Shown piece by piece: positions 4,803 through 5,859 of a DNA stretch of 5,859 bases. Position numbers and translations under genes: made by a program. This stretch comes from Desulfovibrionaceae bacterium (GTDB lineage Bacteria; Desulfobacterota; Desulfovibrionia; Desulfovibrionales; Desulfovibrionaceae), in assembly GCA_030539415.1 (NCBI GenBank), contig JAUNSE010000136.1:1-5859 (forward strand), written 5' to 3'. Position 1 is the first letter of the stretch, and every line of letters begins with the position of its first letter. The notes under the pieces are model-generated. The model worked only from the letters and a program-made list of their open reading frames with translations. It was not told the origin of the DNA and did not search any database.

Positions 4803-5859
4803 ATGAGCAGAACAATACCGTACGTCTTCCAGATAGGCTTTGATTTCGGCAATCTGTATTCCAAATGCGTCTGCCGGGACCTCTCCCAGGACAGGGCCTT
4901 TGTCTTCACCTACAATCTCGACGGCAGGAAGGAATTCCTTCTCTCGAGCACGGTTGTCTGGGAGAACGGCTCATTCAACCTGAACAGCGGAATCATGCCG
5001 TATCCCGAACACGGACTGTCCTGCATCAAGATGGCCGTCTCCGCCCTTGCCAAGGAAAAGTTCTCGTCTCCCGCCCTTGCGGCGTTCAGCGCCGCGGCAG
5101 GACTCGCTCCGGGCAGCGCGCGGCAGAGCTCGTTCGTCCGGGCCTGCTGCCTCTTTCACCTCTCCAGGGCCCTGCGCTGCGCGCGCAGCGCCATCATTGC
5201 CCGCTTCGGGGACTACGGACGGCACGAGCGCGACGAGATGTACGTGAACATGGGGCTTCCCGCCGCCTATCTGGCCGACGAGCGCACGCGGAAGGTGTTC
5301 GCCGATCTTCTGGAACGGGCCTGGGATCTGGCCTGCCGGCCCGTGCCGCTGTCAGTCCGGGCATCCCTGAAGGACATGGAGGATTTGCTGGCAGCTCCGC
5401 TCTCCCCTTCCGACACATGCAACCTCTATCCGGAGGCGGCCGCCTGCATGCAGGCCCTGCGCAGAAAAAGTCCGCAGAATGTCTATTATGTCTCCGATGC
5501 CGGCGCGGGCGGTGTGGAGCACTGCTGCCTGGCCTACAGCAGGGACGCCGGGCAGGAGGACAGGCTCGAGATGCTGACAGGCGGTTTCTTTGCGCTGGGC
5601 TCGGGCCAGATTGACAGCGACTGCCAGGCAGCGTACGCCGGCAGCGCGGATGTCTGGCGCAAAATCAAGGAAGTGCAGTTTGCCAGCAGTCAGAAGCTGG
5701 CCTCCGTGCTGGCCGTCTTTTCCGCCCGGCTTCAGAAATGCGTCTCGCAGCGCCTTGCGCCCAGAATCAGCATGGAGGGTGTCCGCGCGTCCGAACTGCT
5801 TGACCGGCTCTATCTGGTCTTCACTGGCGGCGGCGACATGAATGTGCCGTATCAGTCCG
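4803..5859 (+). CDS. Divergent Hsp70/actin-superfamily ATPase, N-terminal 352 residues (3' end outside window)
   Basis: The frame stays open from ATG 4803 to the window end. The landmarks of an Hsp70-type nucleotide-binding domain appear in the usual order and spacing: phosphate-1 loop IGFDFGNLYS (residues 11-20), the sheet segment MYVNMGLPAAYL (146-157), phosphate-2 loop DAGAGGVEH (232-240), the FALGSGQID segment (263-271) corresponding to the GGxDID region, and adenosine motif YLVFTGGGDMNVPY (337-350). Such proteins bind ATP and switch conformation to hold clients or partners. Key residues differ from DnaK: the Thr-Thr of phosphate 1 is Asn-Leu, and in phosphate 2 the catalytic Thr is Gly and the Asp is Glu. 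Weak hydrolysis or a nucleotide-sensor role is therefore likely (inference). The substrate-binding part, if any, lies outside the window. It begins 53 bases after the SNF2 gene, which suggests co-transcription. It is Cys-rich for an Hsp70 (for example C22, C24). It is not DnaK itself; an FtsA- or ParM-like relative is less likely given the motif spacing. Confidence 0.88.
   Translation, partial: MSRTIPYVFQIGFDFGNLYSKCVCRDLSQDRAFVFTYNLDGRKEFLLSSTVVWENGSFNLNSGIMPYPEHGLSCIKMAVSALAKEKFSSPALAAFSAAAGLAPGSARQSSFVRACCLFHLSRALRCARSAIIARFGDYGRHERDEMYVNMGLPAAYLADERTRKVFADLLERAWDLACRPVPLSVRASLKDMEDLLAAPLSPSDTCNLYPEAAACMQALRRKSPQNVYYVSDAGAGGVEHCCLAYSRDAGQEDRLEMLTGGFFALGSGQIDSDCQAAYAGSADVWRKIKEVQFASSQKLASVLAVFSARLQKCVSQRLAPRISMEGVRASELLDRLYLVFTGGGDMNVPYQS

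Noticed and set aside
3091..4815. 574-codon open frame on the - strand
   Set aside because: It is antisense to the C-terminal half of the SNF2 gene and arises from codon bias. The product is a low-information Val/Leu/Ala/Glu-rich sequence without motifs.
4865..5614. 249-codon + strand frame inside the Hsp70-like gene
   Set aside because: It is the wrong frame. The frame from 4803 carries the ordered nucleotide-binding motifs and stays open to the window end.

Overview
This is a GC-rich bacterial window (roughly 60% GC by eye) with every gene I can support on the + strand. It opens with the 3' end of a housekeeping-type sugar/maltose O-acetyltransferase closed by a strong intrinsic terminator. 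A poorly coding upstream region of about 490 bases follows, and then a compact downstream cluster runs off the right edge. Standard bacterial Shine-Dalgarno sites, the rho-independent terminator and an O-acetyltransferase of the LacA/Maa type fit a bacterium, most likely Gram-negative. I cannot name the genus from this sequence alone.

Layout. 1-296: C-terminal part of a left-handed beta-helix acetyltransferase. 327-366: terminator. 367-859: region without a convincing gene. It is less GC-rich between about 470 and 690 and holds candidate promoters, a 12-bp palindrome, a 13-bp direct repeat and three CGTCATW words, two of them one helical turn apart just upstream of a candidate promoter. 860-1030: a possible 56-residue ORF overlapping the next gene. 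1017-1475: a 152-residue protein made of three copies of an undescribed 32-residue module (Y-D-x-x-x-x-G-L ... P-x-R-P-P ... D-x-x-L-x-x-L). 1567-4749: a complete 1060-residue RapA-like SNF2-family ATPase with all helicase motifs intact. 4803-5859: the first 352 residues of a divergent Hsp70/actin-superfamily ATPase, cut by the window end immediately after its adenosine-binding motif.

The repeat protein, SNF2 ATPase and Hsp70-like protein are co-directional with gaps of 91 and 53 bases. No terminator lies between them and each has a plausible Shine-Dalgarno site, so they probably form one transcription unit. A DNA/RNP-remodelling motor next to a non-canonical Hsp70-like switch protein and a repeat-bearing small protein looks like an accessory multi-component system, perhaps in genome defence or nucleoprotein remodelling. 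That function is inference from domain content and gene order. The repeat protein, and the altered phosphate-binding residues of the Hsp70-like protein, are the most interesting parts. More genes of the cluster probably lie beyond the right edge.
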